DNA of 64,000 nt, taken from positions 1,302,001-1,366,000 of the forward strand of contig NZ_QKNS01000001.1 in the NCBI RefSeq assembly GCF_003231285.1. The letters run 5' to 3'. The DNA comes from Hymenobacter sediminis (GTDB lineage Bacteria > Bacteroidota > Bacteroidia > Cytophagales > Hymenobacteraceae). The translations under genes were made by a program, and so were the position numbers. Within the stretch, counting starts at the first letter, position 1. Every line of letters begins with the position of its first letter. This document shows, piece after piece, positions 62,019 to 64,000 of this stretch. The notes below the pieces were generated by a model, which saw nothing but the letters and a program-made list of their open reading frames with translations, did not search any database and had not been told where the DNA came from.

Positions 62019-63101
62019 ATGTCAAGCCCCACATTTGTTCGTAGATTTAGGTTTGTTGGAATACTCACGGTAGTAGCCGTGTACATTCTGATTTTGGTAG
62101 GTGGTATTGTGCGAAGTACCGGTTCTGGGATGGGTTGTCCTGACTGGCCGAAGTGTTTTGGCACTTGGGTGCCACCTACGGATATAAGTCAGTTACCAGC
62201 TAATTACAAGGAAATCTATACCGCACAGCGAGTAGAGAAAAATCGAAAGCTGGCAAGTAAACTTGAGCGGATGGGCTTCCACCAAGTTGCAGGAGACATA
62301 TTCGCTCATCCCACCCAGTACATAGAAACTGACTTCAATCCGGTCAAAACCTGGATTGAATATGTGAATCGATTGGTTGGAGCTCTGATTGGCGTATTCG
62401 TATTTGGCACGGTAGTTTTTGCCTTGCCCTACTGGCGCCGCGACCGGATAGTATTTTGGCTGGCTCTAGCATCATTTCTGCTAACCGGAGTACAGGGCTG
62501 GCTGGGTTCTTTGGTAGTTTCAACCAACTTGCTCCCTATCATGGTGACCATCCATATGGGGCTAGCACTGCTGATTGTAGCAATGCTGATTTACGCTGTT
62601 GACCGGTCGCAGAGGGGTAGGGAAGTGGCCATAGAACCTATTCAGGGAGTGCGAGGATTAACCTTGTGGCTTTGGGTCGCAGTGCTGACAACATTTTTAC
62701 AGATAGTGCTGGGCACCCAAGTGCGAGAGGAAATCGACTTAGTGGCTTCGGCAGCTCAATACCTGAACCGAGAAGGATGGGTAGAGCAATTAGGGAATAC
62801 CTTCCGGGTGCACCGGTCATTTTCAGCACTACTGCTGTTGTTGAACGCCTACCTCGTGTATCGGTTGTATCATCTTCCATCGCGGCGTTTACATCGTTTG
62901 GCCGCCTCAGTCATTGTACTGATAGCCGCAGAAATAGCTGCTGGAATACTTCTGGCCTATTTCTCATTCCCGGCTGCAGTGCAACCTGTGCATCTTACCT
63001 TGGCCACCCTGTTGTTCGGAGCGCAGTTTTTAGCGTTGGTAGCTTACCGGCAGGCTACGAAGTTGAGGCCGCAGGTGGTTACTCCGGCTGTTGTTGCGTA
63101 A
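62019..63101 (+). CDS. ctaA: Haem A synthase (COX15/CtaA)
   Basis: 360 residues from the ATG at 62019 (MSSPTFVRRFRFVG; a TTG two codons upstream is possible). Eight membrane helices: RFVGILTVVAVYILILVGGIVRST, STGSGMGCPDWPKCFG (with the paired cysteines typical of the family), NRLVGALIGVFVFG, VSTNLLPIMVTIHMGLALLI, VLTTFLQIVLGTQVREEID, FRVHRSFSALLLLLNAY and VQPVHLTLATLLFGAQFLAL. The conserved His residues in the second, fourth, sixth and eighth helices bind haem B and haem O. The enzyme oxidises haem O to haem A for the oxidase. It starts after two terminators, so a separate promoter is likely. Confidence 0.95.
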   Translation: MSSPTFVRRFRFVGILTVVAVYILILVGGIVRSTGSGMGCPDWPKCFGTWVPPTDISQLPANYKEIYTAQRVEKNRKLASKLERMGFHQVAGDIFAHPTQYIETDFNPVKTWIEYVNRLVGALIGVFVFGTVVFALPYWRRDRIVFWLALASFLLTGVQGWLGSLVVSTNLLPIMVTIHMGLALLIVAMLIYAVDRSQRGREVAIEPIQGVRGLTLWLWVAVLTTFLQIVLGTQVREEIDLVASAAQYLNREGWVEQLGNTFRVHRSFSALLLLLNAYLVYRLYHLPSRRLHRLAASVIVLIAAEIAAGILLAYFSFPAAVQPVHLTLATLLFGAQFLALVAYRQATKLRPQVVTPAVVA

Positions 63102-63154
63102 CTTTGCGGCCCCGTTTGGCGGATTTTTCGCCGCGCAACTTATTTCAGGAGTTG

Positions 63155-64000
63155 ATGAGTAAGGCTAGGGCTTTCTTTCAGTTAATTAAATTCCGCTTGG
63201 CGCTTACGGTAGCTTTTTCCAGCGCCATCGGCTACCTGCTGGGAGCCCATGAGTTGGAATGGGGGCGTGCTGCGTTAGTGTTGCTAGGTGGTCTGGCTGT
63301 TACGGGTTCAGCCAATACTATCAACCAGATTTTCGAGATAGATCTTGATAGATTGATGAAGCGGACAGCTAAGCGTCCGTTACCATTAGGGGTGCTCAGC
63401 GTCCGCGAGGCATGGATCTTCAGTATATTGCTTGGGGTAGCAGGGCTAGGGTTGCTAGCTTTTATTTTCAACCCTATTGCAGCGGCGCTTTCCCTGATTT
63501 CGCTGATTTTATACGGGTTTATCTATACCCCACTCAAGACTATTTCGCCTATCTGTGTAGCTGTAGGAGCTATTCCAGGCGGGATGCCTCCCCTAATTGG
63601 CTGGGTTGCAGCAACGGGCTACCTCGGGTTGGAAGGATGGATCTTATTCGGCATCCAGTTTATGTGGCAGTTTCCGCACTTCTGGGCCATTGCCTGGGTC
63701 TTAGACGATGACTACAAGAAGGCAGGCTTTAAAATGCTGCCTACCCCCGGCAAAAAGGATTTACGCACTGCCTTCCAGATCATGACCTATACGCTGGTCT
63801 TGATTCCGTTGAGCTTGTTACCCTTCTACTTTGGCATGACGAGTACCACTTATCCAATGGTGGCGGCTATTTGCGGCGTGCTGTTCCTAATGCAGACCTT
63901 TTACCTCATGCGCACCGTCAGTAAGAAAGCGGCCATGAGCATCATGTTTGGGTCATTTCTCTACTTGCCCATTGTTCAGATAGCGTTGGTTTTAGACAAG
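63155..64000 (+). CDS. ctaB: Protohaem IX farnesyltransferase (haem O synthase), 3' end missing
   Basis: Reading from the ATG at 63155 (MSKARAFFQLIKFRLALTVAF) the frame stays open for 282 codons to the window edge. UbiA-type prenyltransferase: the first Asp-rich site is NQIFEIDLDRLMKRT followed by RPLPLG, and the second region includes WQFPHFWAIAWVLDDDYKKAGFKMLP. Several membrane helices. It attaches the farnesyl chain to haem B, giving haem O, the substrate of the ctaA product encoded just upstream. A TAACTTTG promoter-like box overlaps the ctaA stop (63099-63106). The last residues and stop lie outside the window. Confidence 0.94.
   Translation, partial: MSKARAFFQLIKFRLALTVAFSSAIGYLLGAHELEWGRAALVLLGGLAVTGSANTINQIFEIDLDRLMKRTAKRPLPLGVLSVREAWIFSILLGVAGLGLLAFIFNPIAAALSLISLILYGFIYTPLKTISPICVAVGAIPGGMPPLIGWVAATGYLGLEGWILFGIQFMWQFPHFWAIAWVLDDDYKKAGFKMLPTPGKKDLRTAFQIMTYTLVLIPLSLLPFYFGMTSTTYPMVAAICGVLFLMQTFYLMRTVSKKAAMSIMFGSFLYLPIVQIALVLDK

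Noticed and set aside
1..64000. CRISPR arrays, insertion sequences, prophage or defence systems
   Set aside because: I saw no regularly spaced repeats, transposase, integrase, phage structural or restriction genes in any frame.

Overview
The window looks like a chromosomal segment of an aerobic Bacteroidota bacterium of the Cytophagales, most like Hymenobacter or a close relative. This rests on two SusC/SusD outer-membrane pairs, a complete alternative complex III plus cytochrome oxidase operon, Bacteroidota-type promoters (TTTG, 19 bases, TAnnTTTG), almost no Shine-Dalgarno sequences, and moderately GC-rich housekeeping genes. The genus is inferred from overall gene style, not from a marker search. 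I found no tRNA, rRNA, CRISPR array, insertion sequence or prophage.

Layout. 1-2760: end of a SusC receptor and its SusD lipoprotein, more AT-rich than the rest. 2851-11627 (minus strand): prfB with its programmed frameshift, ilvE, a corrinoid adenosyltransferase, a lone ABC ATPase, a large membrane/TPR protein, gatC, plsC and a Nudix hydrolase. 11780-11940: a possible structured small RNA. 12055-13037: a small unknown gene and rnhB. 13169-15589 (minus): a signalling cassette of zinc-binding CZB protein, CHASE3 histidine kinase and single-domain response regulator. 15840-21072 (plus): gcvT, comB-like phosphatase, a ScfR/RamB-like regulator and mltG. 21122-24854: a GT-C-like membrane protein, dtd, a MazG-like pyrophosphohydrolase and an RNase D. 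25158-29569: a complete SusC/SusD pair with a hairpin-rich leader. 29677-35609: two small unknown genes and two divergent exported peptidases (S15-like and M14). 35691-41308: a small basic exported protein, queA, an apparently lipid-anchored methyltransferase, and a cluster of three lipoproteins with C-terminal membrane helices plus a decayed copy of one. 41323-49734 (minus): priA, a YyaL-type thioredoxin-domain protein, a GSCFA protein with a very long charged tail, and the rplI-rpsR-rpsF ribosomal operon.

50035-64000 is the respiratory region. One strong promoter precedes actABCDEF-coxBA: quinol oxidation by alternative complex III, then oxygen reduction by a haem-copper oxidase. Two tandem terminators close it. 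ctaA and ctaB (haem A and haem O synthesis) follow and supply the oxidase cofactor; ctaB runs off the window. The loosely spaced junctions of the operon carry perfect inverted repeats, while actC-D-E are fused by overlaps and actF follows within 9 bases.

The observations most worth a second look are the CZB-kinase-regulator cassette, the regulator with a lost protease motif next to a perfect palindrome, the extracytoplasmic methyltransferase, the lipoprotein cluster with its pseudogene, the possible small RNA, the junction hairpins of the respiratory operon, and three genes whose promoters sit so close to the start codon that leaderless mRNAs are likely.
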